DNA of 64,000 nt from Citricoccus sp. CH26A. Lineage in GTDB: Bacteria > Actinomycetota > Actinomycetes > Actinomycetales > Micrococcaceae. The notes below the pieces were generated by a model. That model had not been told where the DNA came from. It made no database searches and saw nothing but the letters and a program-made list of their open reading frames with translations. Below are positions 10,401 through 19,132 of this stretch, in pieces. A program made the translations under genes and the position numbers. How positions within the stretch are numbered: position 1 is the first letter of the stretch; each line of letters opens with the position of its first letter. The stretch spans positions 1-64,000 of the forward strand of contig NZ_AFXQ01000016.1 in assembly GCF_000224415.1 (NCBI RefSeq). The letters are read 5' to 3'.

Positions 10401-10927
10401 GACTCCATGAACTCGGGGTTCAGGGTCTTGTAGTCGTTCTCGAAGTCGACCCAGCGGGCCTGACGGTTGACGTAGTCCTTCCACTCCTCGGTGTACTTCA
10501 GCACCGAGGCGCGGCAGGCGTCGTTGAACGCGTCGATGCCCATGCCCTCGATCTGGGCCTTGTCCGTCATCCCCAGCTGCTTCATCGCCTCCAGCTCGGC
10601 GGGCAGCCCGTGGGTGTCCCAGCCGAAGCGGCGCTCCACGCGGCGGCCCTGCTGGGTCTGGTAGCGGGCCACGAGGTCCTTGACGTAACCGGTCAGCAGG
10701 TGCCCGTAGTGCGGCAGGCCGTTGGCGAAGGGCGGGCCGTCGTAGAAGACGAACTCGTTCGGCGTGCCGTCCTCGCCGTGGGCGGGACGGTGGTCGATGG
10801 AGGCCTGGAAGGTCCCGTCCTGCTCCCAGTACTGCAGGATGCGCCGCTCGATCTCGGGGAAGCGCGGCGAGGCCGGGGTGGTGTTCTGGGACTCCGCGTG
10901 CGGGTCGGAACTGGCGAGGGGGTACAC
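7460..10927 (-). CDS. ileS: Isoleucyl-tRNA synthetase
   Basis: Charges tRNA-Ile. The protein is 1155 residues, starting from a GTG at 10927. HIGH-type motif: [14 protein letters not shown] motif: [10 protein letters not shown]. The editing domain lies between them, and [19 protein letters not shown] is typical of the type 2 (eukaryote-like) IleRS of actinobacteria. The frame is open a further 36 codons upstream, but that segment is the Arg-rich shadow of the T-box leader. The GTG has AAGGA in CAAGGACG at 9-13 bases, and that same site is the sequestered Shine-Dalgarno of the T-box. folC overlaps its end. Confidence 0.96.
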   Translation of the reverse strand: MYPLASSDPHAESQNTTPASPRFPEIERRILQYWEQDGTFQASIDHRPAHGEDGTPNEFVFYDGPPFANGLPHYGHLLTGYVKDLVARYQTQQGRRVERRFGWDTHGLPAELEAMKQLGMTDKAQIEGMGIDAFNDACRASVLKYTEEWKDYVNRQARWVDFENDYKTLNPEFMESVLWAFKTLHDKGLTYRGFRVLPYCWKDETPLSNHELRMDEDVYKSRQDPSVTVAFPITGLPADAGLVPAGGADAGLAAELAGVRVLAWTTTPWTLPTNEALVVGPEITYAVVPAGPDAAEDVAGHRYLLAQDLLGAHARELGYADAGAITEAVTVTYPGTRLGGLQYEPLFTYFADVEAYGTGQAWRLLVDDYVSTDDGTGVVHQAPAYGEDDQRVCEANGIPVILSVDEGARFLPLFGDEARGDGVLKDIAGVQAFEANRTIIRALRAAGKLVKEASYEHSYPHCWRCRTPLIYRAITSWYVSVTSFKDRMVELNEQITWIPENVKHGQFGKWLENARDWSISRNRYWGSPIPVWESDHPDYPRQEVYGSLAELEEAFGRLPRNAAGEVDLHRPWIDDLTRPHPDPEAAAAGATMRRVEDVLDVWFDSGSMPYAQVHYPFENREWFDGGHNPADFIVEYIGQTRGWFYTMHVLATALFDRPAFSNVISHGIVLGSDGQKMSKSLKNYPDVSEVLDRDGSDAMRWFLMASPILRGGNLVVTEEGIREGTRQVLLPAWNVWHFFSLYANSSVDGGKRPEGYRAQARYESTDPLDQYILAATARMLSEVKSGLDAYEVSDATEALRVYMDTMTNWYVRRSRQRFFDEDTQALDVLYTCLEAFCRAAAPLMPLVSEEIWRGLTGGRSVHLTDYPDPAPFLSGFASTEEAERLVERMETVRRIASAGSSLRKGAKRRVRLPLQSLTVVVPDAAGLAGPYADIIRDELNLKSVDLQDAGEVSAADYGISQSLAVNARAAGPRLGKQVQAVIKAAKSGDWRLEEDGTVVAGGIELAEGEYSLQTTVGAPAGADGASGGGGASDERAVAVVPGGFLVLDTSVSAELAAEGTARDVVRAVQSARKDAGLEVSDRVRTVITGPAAVVQAVDAHRDLVSGETLTVELVLEDSGAADPRQDPAEDATRTVQVAVAPVAAVAGAVTTGGDA

Positions 10928-11248
10928 GGTGTGGCCGTCCTTGTCTCGACGTGGGCTGCGTGCTGCTGCGTGTCTGCAAGGACGCCTGGCCGCCTCCCGG
11001 GGTGTTCCCCGAAGACGACGGCGGCGCGGTACCACCCTGCTTGCCGTCCCGTTCCGGTGGGCCCGGGTCCGGCGGGCGCCGGCCGTGGGGGCTCCGAGGG
11101 CCCAGGACGACCGCTCGTGACTGCTGTGACGGGCTTACCCGTCCGGTTCTACTGGGGCCGTCTGGCGCCTGGCGGACCCGGGTCCGCCGGCGGCATCACG
11201 CGCCTGTTCTTCCGGAAGCTCACCGGTGATGGCCGGGTCAGTGCTTTG
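10928..11248 (-). promoter_or_regulatory. T-box riboswitch leader of ileS (translational type)
   Basis: The diagnostic T-box GGGTGGTACCGCG is present on the minus strand at about 11037-11025. Downstream, CGTCCTTG (10984-10977) is a perfect 8-base complement of CAAGGACG (10943-10936), which contains the ileS Shine-Dalgarno. This forms a sequestrator that the T-box antisequestrator would open when uncharged tRNA-Ile binds. A candidate Stem I base pairs GGCGGCA (11253-11247) with TGCCGCC (11195-11189). It encloses ATC followed by A (11230-11227), a plausible Ile specifier. Two strong hairpins follow, at 11188-11171 and 11143-11128. Actinobacterial ileS T-boxes are known to act on translation with short Stem I. 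The specifier assignment is tentative. Confidence 0.88.
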
Positions 11249-11254
11249 CCGCCG

Positions 11255-11260
11255 ATTCTA
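11255..11260 (-). promoter_or_regulatory. -10 element of ileS T-box transcript
   Basis: TAGAAT on the minus strand lies just before the presumed 5' end of the T-box leader (transcription start near 11248). No good -35 hexamer is visible. Confidence 0.5.
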
Positions 11261-11294
11261 CGCCACGGTCGTGCGCGCATGGGTCACCGGGTCC

Positions 11295-12092
11295 TCACGT
11301 GCGGATCACCTTGAACTGGGCGGCCTGGGCGACCGGTCGCATCACGACCTGGTCCAGGTTGACGTGGTGCGGCACGGACACGGCATACGCGCAGACGTCC
11401 GCCACGTCCTCGGCGGTCAGGGGCTTCTCCACGCCCGCGTAGACGCTGTCCGCGGCCGCCTGGTCGCCGCGCAACCGGTTCCGGGTGAATTCCTCGGTGT
11501 GCACCATCCCGGGCAGCACCTCCACCACGCGCACGTTGTGCTCGGCCTCCTCCAGGCGCAGTGCCCCGACGAGACCGTGTTCGGCCATCTTGGCCGCGTT
11601 GTACCCGCCGCCGCCCTCGTAGCTGGCCAGCGCCGCCGTCGAGGTCAGCACCAGCACGGTGCCCCGCCCGGTCTCCCGGAGCATCGGCAGGAGGGCCTGC
11701 ACGGTGTTCAGCGTGCCCTGGACGTTGACCCGGTACATCCAGTCCCAGTCGTCCAGCCCGCCCTCGGACACGCGGTCCGTTCCCAGTGCACCGCCGGCGA
11801 TGCACAGCACCGTGTCCGCCCCGCCGTTCTCCGCGACCTGGTCGCGCACCCAGGACATCTCCCGTGCGGACGTCACGTCCGCGGGCAGCGCCACGATCCG
11901 TCCCGGCGCACCGGCGGCCTCCTCGGCGAGTGCCTGCAGGCGGGCGGCGCGGCGGGCGACGGCGAACACCGTCCACCCCTCGGCGGCCAGCCGCAGGGCG
12001 GTGGCGCGGCCGATCCCGGAGGATGCCCCGGTCACGACGGCGGCGTGGCGCCCCGCGTGCTCTGACTCTGGTGTGTCCTGCGTCTCGGTCAT
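11295..12092 (-). CDS. SDR family oxidoreductase
   Basis: A 265-residue classical short-chain dehydrogenase/reductase. NAD(P)-binding motif TGASSGIG lies near residue 20, and an Arg-containing VARRAARL after beta-2 suggests NADP preference. The catalytic Ser is in VLTSTAAL and the Tyr/Lys in YNAAK. Substrate unknown. The frame is open far upstream across valS on the opposite strand. The start is the ATG at 12092, which has a -10 hexamer 6 bases upstream. It is divergent from valS and followed by the ileS leader, so it is probably its own transcription unit. Confidence 0.9.
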   Translation of the reverse strand: MTETQDTPESEHAGRHAAVVTGASSGIGRATALRLAAEGWTVFAVARRAARLQALAEEAAGAPGRIVALPADVTSAREMSWVRDQVAENGGADTVLCIAGGALGTDRVSEGGLDDWDWMYRVNVQGTLNTVQALLPMLRETGRGTVLVLTSTAALASYEGGGGYNAAKMAEHGLVGALRLEEAEHNVRVVEVLPGMVHTEEFTRNRLRGDQAAADSVYAGVEKPLTAEDVADVCAYAVSVPHHVNLDQVVMRPVAQAAQFKVIRT

Positions 12093-12098
12093 GGCACC

Positions 12099-12104
12099 AC
12101 TGTA
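12099..12104 (-). promoter_or_regulatory. -10 element, leaderless start of SDR gene
   Basis: TACAGT on the minus strand, then 6 bases, then the ATG at 12092. No ribosome site is present, so leaderless translation is expected. Confidence 0.5.
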
Positions 12105-12182
12105 GGTCTCCTGCCGGCGCACGACGTGCCGCCGCCGGGGTGGGTGCGGGATGGGACCGGACGACATGGGACAATCGAGGAC

Positions 12183-14843
12183 ATGGCTGAACAGACCCCG
12201 GGCACAGACACGCCCGTTTCCCCGACCCCCGCCGTGACCGTTCCGGACAAGCCCGCCCTGGAGGGCCTGGAGGACAAGCTCTCGGCCCGCTGGCGCGCCG
12301 AGGGCACCTACGCCTTCGACGAGGACACCGTCCGGGGTGAGGTCTACTCGATCGACACGCCCCCGCCGACCGCCTCCGGTTCGCTGCACGTGGGCCACAT
12401 GTTCTCCTACACCCAGACGGACGTGCTGGCCCGCTACCAGCGGATGACCGGCAAGAACGTGTTCTACCCGATGGGCTGGGACGACAACGGACTGCCCACC
12501 GAGCGCCGCGTGCAGAACTACTACGGCGTGCGCTGCGACCCGACGAAGCCCTACATCGAGGGCTACCGCCCGCCGGAGAAGCCGGCGAAGAACCAGCGGG
12601 ACTGGGACGTCGTCTCCCGCAGGAACTTCATCGAGCTGTGCGAGGAGCTCGCGGTCGAGGACGAGAAGGTCTTCGAGGGGCTGTTCACCCGCCTCGGGCT
12701 GTCCGTGGACTGGTCCCTGACCTACCGCACGATCGACGACACCTCCCGGTCCGTCTCCCAGCGCGCCTTCCTGCAGAACCTGGCCACGGGCGACGCCTAC
12801 CTGGCCGAGGCCCCCACCCTGTGGGACGTGACCTTCCGCACCGCCGTGGCCCAGGCCGAGCTCGAGGACCGCGAGGTCCCCGGCGCCTACCATCGGTACC
12901 CGTTCACCACCGCGTCCGGGGAGCAGGTCTACATCGAGACCACCCGGCCCGAGCTGCTGCCGGCCTGCACCGCCCTCGTGGCCCATCCCGACGACGAGCG
13001 GTACCAGCCGCTGTTCGGCACCTTCGTGACCTCTCCCCTGTTCGAGGTGCCCGTGGAGGTCAAGGCCCACCCGCTGGCACAGCCGGACAAGGGCTCCGGC
13101 ATCGCCATGGTGTGCACCTTCGGTGATCTCACCGACGTCACCTGGTGGCGCGAGCTGCAGCTGCCCACCCGCACCGTGGTCGGCCGTGACGGCCGGTTCC
13201 ACGCCGAGACCCCGGAATGGATCACCACCGAGGCCGGCCGCGAGCACTACGCCGCCCTGGCCGGCAAGACCGTGTTCTCCGCCAAGGAGACCGTCGTCGC
13301 CGCGCTGACCGAGGCCGGGCTGATGGACGGCGAGCCGAAGAAGATCATGCACGCCGTGAACTTCTACGAGAAGGGCGACAAGCCCCTCGAGGTCATCTCC
13401 TCCCGCCAGTGGTACATCCGCAACGGCGGTCGTGACGCCGAGCGTCGCGAGAAGCTGGTGGCCCGCGGCCGGTCGCTGAACTGGCACCCGGAGCACATGC
13501 GGCACCGGTACGAGAACTGGGTGGAGGGCCTCAACGGCGACTGGCTGGTCTCCCGCCAGCGCTTCTTCGGGGTCCCGATCCCGGTCTGGTACCCCCTGGA
13601 CGAGCATGGGGAGCCGGACTACGACCACCCGATCCTGCCGTCCGAGGACCAGCTGCCGGTGGACCCGGTGGCCGAGCCGGCGCCCGGTTACGAGGAGTCC
13701 CAGCGCGGGGTGGCCGGAGGGTTCACCGGCGATCCGGACGTGCTCGACACCTGGGCGACCTCCTCGCTGACCCCGCAGATCGTGGGCAAGTGGGGACGGG
13801 ACGAGGAGTTCTTCGGCAACGTCTTCCCGTTCGACCTGCGCCCCCAGGGCCACGACATCATCCGGACCTGGCTGTTCTCGACCGTGGTCCGCGCCGATGC
13901 CCTCAACGACTCCGTGCCGTGGCACCACACCGCCCTGTCCGGCTGGATCCTGGACCCGGACCGGAAGAAGATGTCGAAGTCCAAGGGCAACGTGGTGGTC
14001 CCCACCGACGTGCTGGACGAGTTCGGCTCGGACGCCGTCCGCTACTGGGCCGCCTCCGCCAAGCTCGGTGCAGACACCGCCTACGAGGTCGCCCAGATGA
14101 AGATCGGGCGCCGGCTGGCCATCAAGCTGCTGAACGCCTCCAAGTTCGCCCTGAACCTGGGCGCCACCGAGCGGGACGTGGTCTCCCGTGCGGGGTCCGC
14201 CGAGGTCATCACCAACGCGCTGGACCGCTCCCTGATGGTCCGCCTCTACGACACGGTGGCCCAGTCCACCCGTGCCTTCGAGGCCTACGACTACGCGCGG
14301 GCGCTGAACCTGACCGAGTCCTTCTTCTGGCAGTTCACGGACGACTACGTGGAGCTGATCAAGGACCGCGCCTACGGGGGCCACGGCGAGGCCGAGCAGG
14401 CCTCCGTGCGCGCCACCCTGGCCACCACCCTGGATGCGCTGCTGCGACTGCTCGCCCCGTTCCAGCCCTTCGCCACGGACGAGGTCTGGGGCTGGTGGCG
14501 CACCGGTTCCGTGCACCGCGCCCCCTGGCCGGGACTGCCCGCTGAGATCGCGGGCATCGAGGCGGCCGCCACCGGTGCCACCGCTGACGTGCTCACCACG
14601 GTCGCCCTGGCCCTCGGCGGCATTCGGAAGGCCAAGTCCGAGGCCAAGGTGAAGCAGCGCACCGAGGTGCTCTCCGCCGTCGTGACCGCGCCGGAGAGTC
14701 GCCTCACCTCGCTGCGCGGCGGGCTGGCGGACCTCAAGGCCGCCGGCAACGTCCAGGACCTGACCCTCATGGCCGGCACCCCGGCGGAGGACGCGGACGT
14801 CTCGGTCTCCGAGGTCCAGCTGGCTGCGGCCGTGGAGGCCTGA
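12183..14843 (+). CDS. valS: Valyl-tRNA synthetase
   Basis: Charges tRNA-Val, 886 residues. HIGH-type motif SGSLHVGHMFSYTQTD near residue 60, the ValRS-type MGWDDNGLPTERRVQNYYGV after it, and KKMSKSKGN near 595. The editing domain and anticodon-binding domain are complete, and the C-terminus ends in a short Ala/Val-rich coiled region. It belongs to the shorter ValRS type. The ATG at 12183 has GAGG close upstream and a GACAAT hexamer 7 bases before it. The open frame before it lacks a ribosome site. Confidence 0.96.
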   Translation: MAEQTPGTDTPVSPTPAVTVPDKPALEGLEDKLSARWRAEGTYAFDEDTVRGEVYSIDTPPPTASGSLHVGHMFSYTQTDVLARYQRMTGKNVFYPMGWDDNGLPTERRVQNYYGVRCDPTKPYIEGYRPPEKPAKNQRDWDVVSRRNFIELCEELAVEDEKVFEGLFTRLGLSVDWSLTYRTIDDTSRSVSQRAFLQNLATGDAYLAEAPTLWDVTFRTAVAQAELEDREVPGAYHRYPFTTASGEQVYIETTRPELLPACTALVAHPDDERYQPLFGTFVTSPLFEVPVEVKAHPLAQPDKGSGIAMVCTFGDLTDVTWWRELQLPTRTVVGRDGRFHAETPEWITTEAGREHYAALAGKTVFSAKETVVAALTEAGLMDGEPKKIMHAVNFYEKGDKPLEVISSRQWYIRNGGRDAERREKLVARGRSLNWHPEHMRHRYENWVEGLNGDWLVSRQRFFGVPIPVWYPLDEHGEPDYDHPILPSEDQLPVDPVAEPAPGYEESQRGVAGGFTGDPDVLDTWATSSLTPQIVGKWGRDEEFFGNVFPFDLRPQGHDIIRTWLFSTVVRADALNDSVPWHHTALSGWILDPDRKKMSKSKGNVVVPTDVLDEFGSDAVRYWAASAKLGADTAYEVAQMKIGRRLAIKLLNASKFALNLGATERDVVSRAGSAEVITNALDRSLMVRLYDTVAQSTRAFEAYDYARALNLTESFFWQFTDDYVELIKDRAYGGHGEAEQASVRATLATTLDALLRLLAPFQPFATDEVWGWWRTGSVHRAPWPGLPAEIAGIEAAATGATADVLTTVALALGGIRKAKSEAKVKQRTEVLSAVVTAPESRLTSLRGGLADLKAAGNVQDLTLMAGTPAEDADVSVSEVQLAAAVEA

Positions 14844-14861
14844 CAGCCAGGGCAGACGATA

Positions 14862-14907
14862 CAGACAGCACGAGCGCGGACCATCAGGTCCGGGCTCGTG
14901 CTGTCTG
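14862..14907 (+). terminator. Hairpin terminator after valS
   Basis: A perfect 14-base stem (14862-14875 with 14894-14907) encloses a second GGACC/GGTCC stem. It starts 18 bases after the valS stop and has no T-run, as is common in high-GC actinobacteria. It lies between convergent genes. Confidence 0.7.
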
Positions 14908-14960
14908 CGTCCGGGGCGCCGGGGCTGGCCGTGAGGGCCCCGGCGGCCGAGGACGGCGGC

Positions 14961-15239
14961 TCAGTCGGTGGGGCGGCCCCGGCGCAACGCGATCCAGACG
15001 CCGAGCCCGACCGCGGCAATGGTCCCGGCCAGCAGGGGGGTCAGCCTCAGGTCCATCCCGTCGGCGGAGAACGATCCCGTCATGATCACGCTGGTCACGA
15101 CGGCGACCAGGACCAGCACGAACGTGAACCTGCTGCGCCTCACCGCGTCGCGTTCACGGGTGATGCGGCGCTCCCGAGCCGCGGCATAGGCCGCGACCAG
15201 CCGGTCCAGGTCCGGCGGGTCCTGCCGCTCACCCTCCAT
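14961..15239 (-). CDS. Small two-helix membrane protein, unknown function
   Basis: A 92-residue protein. It has a charged amphipathic N-terminus (about 1-37, Arg/Glu-rich), then two hydrophobic helices (FTFVLVLVAVVTSVIM and LLAGTIAAVGLGVWIALR) and a basic end. No family was recognised. It lies 11 bases downstream of the DsbA-like gene on the same strand and is probably co-transcribed. Confidence 0.65.
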   Translation of the reverse strand: MEGERQDPPDLDRLVAAYAAARERRITRERDAVRRSRFTFVLVLVAVVTSVIMTGSFSADGMDLRLTPLLAGTIAAVGLGVWIALRRGRPTD

Positions 15240-15250
15240 CGCGCACGTGC

Positions 15251-15907
15251 TCAGTCGAACTGCGGCTTGGTCGTGCGGGAACGCTTGATCTCGTAGAAGT
15301 ACGGGAACTCGGCCAGGGCCACCGCGCCGTCGAACATCCGGCCGGCCTCCTCACCGCGGGGGATGCGGGTCATCACGGGGCCGAAGAAGGCGGTGCCGTT
15401 GAAGGCGACCACCGGGGTGCCGACCTCGTCACCCACCTGGTCGATGCCCTCCTGGTGGGACTCGCGCATCTTCTCGTCCAGGACATCGGTCCTCGCGGCG
15501 TCGAGGATCCCGGCGTCCAGTCCCAATTCCTCCAGCGCCGCGGCGATGACGGCCTCGTAGTCCTTGTTCCCCTCGTTGTGCACGCGGGTGCCGACGGCGG
15601 TGTAGAACTTCCCGAGGGCCTCGTCCCCGTGGCGGTCCCAGACCTGGGTGGCGGCGCGGGCCGGCAGCCAGGCCCTGTCCATCGCCTCCAGGTACCCCGG
15701 GTCCAGGTCGCGCCCCTCGTTGAGCACGGACAGGGACATGATGCGCCACCGGACACTGATCGGACGGACCGCCTCGACCTCGTGCATCCAGCGAGAGGTG
15801 ATCCACGCGTAGGGGCAGGTGCAGTCGAACCAGAAGTCGACGGTCTGGACGTCGGCGGTGGCCTCGTCGAGCTCCTCGGTGCGCGGCTCGGTCTTCAGGT
15901 CAGTCAC
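15251..15907 (-). CDS. DsbA-family thiol oxidoreductase, mycothiol-dependent nitroreductase-like
   Basis: A 218-residue cytoplasmic thioredoxin-fold protein with an inserted helical domain. It resembles the actinobacterial DsbA-like group that includes Rv2466c of Mycobacterium tuberculosis. The active-site segment is WFDCTCPYAW. Only the first Cys of the usual CxxC remains (CPYA), so a monothiol mechanism with mycothiol is more likely than dithiol exchange (inference). The cis-Pro loop GTPVVAFNGTAFFGPV is intact. No signal peptide, so it is not the partner of the VKOR protein unless exported another way. Confidence 0.85.
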   Translation of the reverse strand: MTDLKTEPRTEELDEATADVQTVDFWFDCTCPYAWITSRWMHEVEAVRPISVRWRIMSLSVLNEGRDLDPGYLEAMDRAWLPARAATQVWDRHGDEALGKFYTAVGTRVHNEGNKDYEAVIAAALEELGLDAGILDAARTDVLDEKMRESHQEGIDQVGDEVGTPVVAFNGTAFFGPVMTRIPRGEEAGRMFDGAVALAEFPYFYEIKRSRTTKPQFD

Positions 15908-15973
15908 TGTGCTCCTCTTCGCCGTCAGACCACGGCGATCGATGGGTGTGGGTCTGTCAGGCGCAACCGTATC

Positions 15974-17275
15974 TCAGGCGGACTTATTCCGGCGCTTGCG
16001 CTGGACTTCCTGCGAGATGAGGGTCGGCTCGGCGCCCTCGCGGACCACGTCCCCGGTGATGACCACCGTGGCGATGTCCTCGCGGGAGGGCAGGTCGAAC
16101 ATGACGGGCTTGAGGACCTCCTCCATGATGGAGCGCAGACCGCGGGCACCGGTCCCCCGGTCCTCCGCCTGGTCCACCACGGCGTCCAGGGCGTCCTGGT
16201 CGAACTGCAGTTCCACGCCGTCCATCAGGAACATCTTCTGGTACTGCTTCAGCAGCGCGTTCCTCGGCTCGGTGAGGATGCTGATGAGCTGCGCGTGGTC
16301 GAGGTTGTCCACCGTGGTGATGACGGGCAGACGACCGATGAACTCCGGGATCAGCCCGAACTTCAGCAGGTCCTCGGGACGGACGTCCGCATAGGACACG
16401 TCCCGCTTGCCGATGGTGTTCAGCGGGGCGCCGAAGCCGATGCCCTTGCTGCCGGCACGGGAGGCGATGATGTCGTCCAGACCGGCGAACGCACCGGCCA
16501 CGATGAACAGCACGTTCGACGTGTCGATCTGCAGGAACTCCTGGTGCGGGTGCTTGCGGCCACCCTGCGGGGGGACGGCGGCCGTGGTGCCCTCGAGGAT
16601 CTTCAGCAGGGCCTGCTGCACGCCCTCACCGGAGACGTCCCGGGTGATGGAGGGGTTCTCGGACTTCCGCGAGATCTTGTCGATCTCGTCGATGTAGATG
16701 ATGCCCTGCTCGGCCTTCTTGACGTCGTAGTCCGCGGCCTGGATGAGCTTGAGCAGGATGTTCTCCACGTCCTCGCCCACGTATCCGGCCTCGGTCAGGG
16801 AGGTCGCGTCCGCGACGGCGAAGGGGACGTTGAGCTTGCGCGCCAGGGTCTGGGCGAGATAGGTCTTGCCGGAGCCGGTGGGGCCGACGAGCAGGATGTT
16901 GGACTTGCCGACCTCGACGTCGGCCAGCTCCGAGTCCTCGCCGTGACGGTCCAGCAGGGAGTTCTCCTTGGTCTGCTGGCCGGTACGGATGCGCTTGTAG
17001 TGGTTGTAGACGGCGACCGCGAGGGACCTCTTGGCCTCGGTCTGGCCGATCACGTACTCCTCGAGGAAGTCGTAGATCTCCCGCGGCTTGGGCAGCTCGA
17101 CCTCGGCGGTCTCGGCGACCTCGGAGAGCTCCTCCTCGATGATCTCGTTGCACAGCTCGATGCACTCATCGCAGATGTAGACACCGGGGCCTGCGATCAG
17201 TTTCCTGACCTGCTTCTGGCTCTTTCCACAGAATGAGCACTTGAGCAGGTCAGCGCTCTCGCCGATGCGGGCCAT
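15974..17275 (-). CDS. clpX: ATP-dependent Clp protease ATPase subunit ClpX
   Basis: AAA+ unfoldase that delivers substrates to ClpP. It is 433 residues. The N-terminal zinc-binding domain has CSFCGKSQ and [10 protein letters not shown]. Walker A is GPTGSGKT, Walker B is [10 protein letters not shown], the pore loop region has GGRKHP, and the ClpP-binding IGF loop is in [10 protein letters not shown]. The ATG follows GAGGAG. It sits downstream of clpP1-clpP2 on the same strand but is separated from them by a terminator hairpin, so it probably has its own promoter. Confidence 0.98.
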   Translation of the reverse strand: MARIGESADLLKCSFCGKSQKQVRKLIAGPGVYICDECIELCNEIIEEELSEVAETAEVELPKPREIYDFLEEYVIGQTEAKRSLAVAVYNHYKRIRTGQQTKENSLLDRHGEDSELADVEVGKSNILLVGPTGSGKTYLAQTLARKLNVPFAVADATSLTEAGYVGEDVENILLKLIQAADYDVKKAEQGIIYIDEIDKISRKSENPSITRDVSGEGVQQALLKILEGTTAAVPPQGGRKHPHQEFLQIDTSNVLFIVAGAFAGLDDIIASRAGSKGIGFGAPLNTIGKRDVSYADVRPEDLLKFGLIPEFIGRLPVITTVDNLDHAQLISILTEPRNALLKQYQKMFLMDGVELQFDQDALDAVVDQAEDRGTGARGLRSIMEEVLKPVMFDLPSREDIATVVITGDVVREGAEPTLISQEVQRKRRNKSA

Positions 17276-17371
17276 ACGGGGTTCTCCTCGTTAGGGGGTG
17301 GGATCCTGACCGGATCCCGAGGTACTGCCATTACAGCTTAGGGGGTGGACGGGCTAAGCCGGTGGATTGCA

Positions 17372-17420
17372 ACGGCGGCCCCCACCCTGGCCGCGTGGCC
17401 TACAGGGTGAGGGCCGCCGT
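17372..17420 (-). terminator. Hairpin terminator after clpP2
   Basis: An 18-base stem with one mismatch (17372-17389 with 17403-17420). It begins about 40 bases after the clpP2 stop. Its arm contains ACGGCGGCCCCCACC, which recurs exactly in the terminator at 46933. Confidence 0.7.
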
Positions 17421-17460
17421 CGGGAACCTCAGCGGAACCGGACCGGAGCACTGCCGCCGG

Positions 17461-18132
17461 TCAGCTGCTCAGCTGCGGCTTGGTGATCTTACGGGACTCC
17501 AGCACCTCGTCCACGAGGCCGTACTCCTTGGCCCCGGCGGCCGAGAGGAACTTGTCCCGGTCGATGTCCTGGCGCACCTGCTCGGCGGTCTTGTCCGTGT
17601 GCGCGGCCAGCGTCTCCTCCATCCAGGTGCGGATGCGCAGCAGTTCCTCGGCGTGGATCTGCAGGTCCGTGGCCGTGCCACGGTCCCCGCCCATGGACGG
17701 CTGGTGGATCAGCACACGGGCGTTGGGCAGCGCCAGCCGCTTGCCGGGGGCGCCGGCGGCCAGCAGCACCGCGGCGGCAGAGGCTGCCTGGCCCAGGCAC
17801 ACGGTCTGGACCTCGGGACGGATGAACTGCATGGTGTCGTAGATCGCCGTCATCGCGGTGAAGGATCCACCCGGCGAGTTGATGTACAGGGTGATGTCCC
17901 GCTCGGAGTCCATGGACTCCAGCACGAGCAACTGGGCCATGATGTCGTCCGCGGCTGCGTCGTCCACCTGGACGCCGAGGAACACGATGCGGTCCTCGAA
18001 CAGCTTGGCGTAGGGGTCCTGCCGCTTGAAGCCGTAGGGCGTGCGCTCCTCGAACTGGGGCAGGATGTAGCGGTTGCTCGGGACCGGCTGGCCGGCACCG
18101 GAGGGCATTCCGACGGGGAACTGGTGGTTCAT
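17461..18132 (-). CDS. clpP2: ClpP2, Clp protease proteolytic subunit
   Basis: Serine protease subunit of the ClpP1P2 complex, 223 residues. Catalytic Ser in GQAASAAA, His in IHQPSMGG, oxyanion motif [11 protein letters not shown]. The N-terminal [29 protein letters not shown] is typical of actinobacterial ClpP2. The start is the ATG at 18132, preceded by GGAGAG at 7 bases; the open frame upstream lacks these features. The stop of clpP1 lies 61 bases upstream. Confidence 0.97.
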   Translation of the reverse strand: MNHQFPVGMPSGAGQPVPSNRYILPQFEERTPYGFKRQDPYAKLFEDRIVFLGVQVDDAAADDIMAQLLVLESMDSERDITLYINSPGGSFTAMTAIYDTMQFIRPEVQTVCLGQAASAAAVLLAAGAPGKRLALPNARVLIHQPSMGGDRGTATDLQIHAEELLRIRTWMEETLAAHTDKTAEQVRQDIDRDKFLSAAGAKEYGLVDEVLESRKITKPQLSS

Positions 18133-18193
18133 CTCTGGTCTCTCCTGGGCGAAGGGTCTGTGGGAGTCGGGCGGACGGTCTCGATCCGGGGGA

Positions 18194-18817
18194 TCAGGAG
18201 TTGTCCACGCCTCCGCCGCCGGACACGGTACCGGCACGTTCGGCGATGTGGTCGAAGAACCCGTACTCCAGGCCCTCCTGGGCGGTGAACCACTTGTCCC
18301 GCTCGTTGTCCTTGAGGATCGTGTCCACGGTCTGGCCGGTCTGTTCCGCGGTGAGCTCGGCCATGACCTGCTTCATGTGCAGGATCAGCTGGGCCTGGAT
18401 GCGGATGTCCGACTCTGTGCCGCCGATGCCGCCGGAGGGCTGGTGCATCAGGATGCGGGCGTGCGGGGTGGCGTAGCGCTTGCCCTTGGTCCCGGAGGAC
18501 AGCAGGAACTGGCCCATCGAGGCGGCCATGCCGGTGGCCACGGTCACCACGTCGTTCGGGATGTACTTCATGGTGTCGTAGATCGCCATGCCCGCGGTGA
18601 TGGACCCACCCGGGGAGTTGATGTACAGGTAGATGTCCTTCTCCGGGTCCTCGGCGGACAGCAGGAGCATCTGGGAGCAGATGGCGTTCGCGTTCTCATC
18701 CATCACCTCGGAACCGAGCCAGATGATGCGTTCCTTGAGCAGGCGGTTGTAGATGTAGTCCTCGCGGGCCGCCGGGTCAACCGACGCCATACGGGGAGCA
18801 GTGGACGATGCGGACAT
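18194..18817 (-). CDS. clpP1: ClpP1, Clp protease proteolytic subunit
   Basis: First gene of the clpP1-clpP2 operon, 207 residues. Catalytic Ser in GMAASMGQ, His in [22 protein letters not shown], and the [16 protein letters not shown] start. In actinobacteria ClpP1 and ClpP2 form a mixed tetradecamer. A ClgR-type box lies upstream. Confidence 0.97.
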   Translation of the reverse strand: MSASSTAPRMASVDPAAREDYIYNRLLKERIIWLGSEVMDENANAICSQMLLLSAEDPEKDIYLYINSPGGSITAGMAIYDTMKYIPNDVVTVATGMAASMGQFLLSSGTKGKRYATPHARILMHQPSGGIGGTESDIRIQAQLILHMKQVMAELTAEQTGQTVDTILKDNERDKWFTAQEGLEYGFFDHIAERAGTVSGGGGVDNS

Positions 18818-18887
18818 GGCGCCCTGCCTTCCTTCTGATGGACTTCAGGTGTCCACCGGATACACCGGTGGCACGGGTCTTGATCAG

Positions 18888-18893
18888 AGACTA
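18888..18893 (-). promoter_or_regulatory. -10 element of clpP1P2 operon
   Basis: TAGTCT on the minus strand, about 70 bases before the clpP1 start codon. The -35 region is poor, which fits an activator-dependent promoter. Confidence 0.4.
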
Positions 18894-18931
18894 CTGGCCC
18901 CGCACCCCACCCGGGTCCTTCTGACCCGGCT

Positions 18932-18945
18932 GTTCGCTGTTGGCG
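18932..18945. promoter_or_regulatory. ClgR-type operator upstream of clpP1P2
   Basis: GTTCGC-N5-GCG matches the reported ClgR-binding motif of Streptomyces Clp genes. It is centred roughly 57 bases upstream of the inferred transcription start, a good place for an activator. ClgR itself is not in the window. Confidence 0.6.
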
Positions 18946-18961
18946 TGCAGTCCCGACGCCA

Positions 18962-18998
18962 CCCCGCACGGCCGGCGGAGCAGCGGAGCCGTGCGGGG
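18962..18998 (-). terminator. Hairpin between clpP1 promoter and tig end
   Basis: A 10-base perfect stem, CCCCGCACGG with CCGTGCGGGG, around a 17-base loop. It is the second of two tandem hairpins downstream of tig. Confidence 0.5.
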
Positions 18999-19007
18999 CG
19001 GTACGCA

Positions 19008-19052
19008 GGATGCCCGGGCCCCTGGACCGATGGTCCGTGGGCCCGGGCATCC
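19008..19052 (-). terminator. Hairpin terminator after tig
   Basis: A perfect 14-base stem (19008-19021 with 19039-19052) with an inner GGACC/GGTCC stem, about 80 bases past the tig stop. The nested layout is the same as in the valS terminator. With the neighbouring hairpin and the clpP1 promoter it accounts for the gene-free stretch 18818-19132. Confidence 0.65.
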
Positions 19053-19132
19053 GGGTGATGGCGGGCAGTCCGGCCCGGCCAGGGGTCACCTGCCGGGGGT
19101 CACCCTGCCGTCCAGGCGACGCCCCGTGGGGC

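Noticed and set aside
11171-11188. An 18-base perfect palindrome, considered as an intrinsic terminator of the upstream SDR gene
   Set aside because: It lies inside the T-box leader downstream of the ileS -10 element and is better explained as one of its hairpins.
8342-11314. A 990-codon plus-strand open frame opposite ileS
   Set aside because: It is an antisense shadow caused by high GC at third positions; the minus strand encodes IleRS with HIGH and KMSKS motifs.
12093-14516. Minus-strand extension of the SDR frame across valS
   Set aside because: ValRS is on the plus strand with all motifs; the SDR family sequence begins only at the ATG at 12092, which has its own -10 element.
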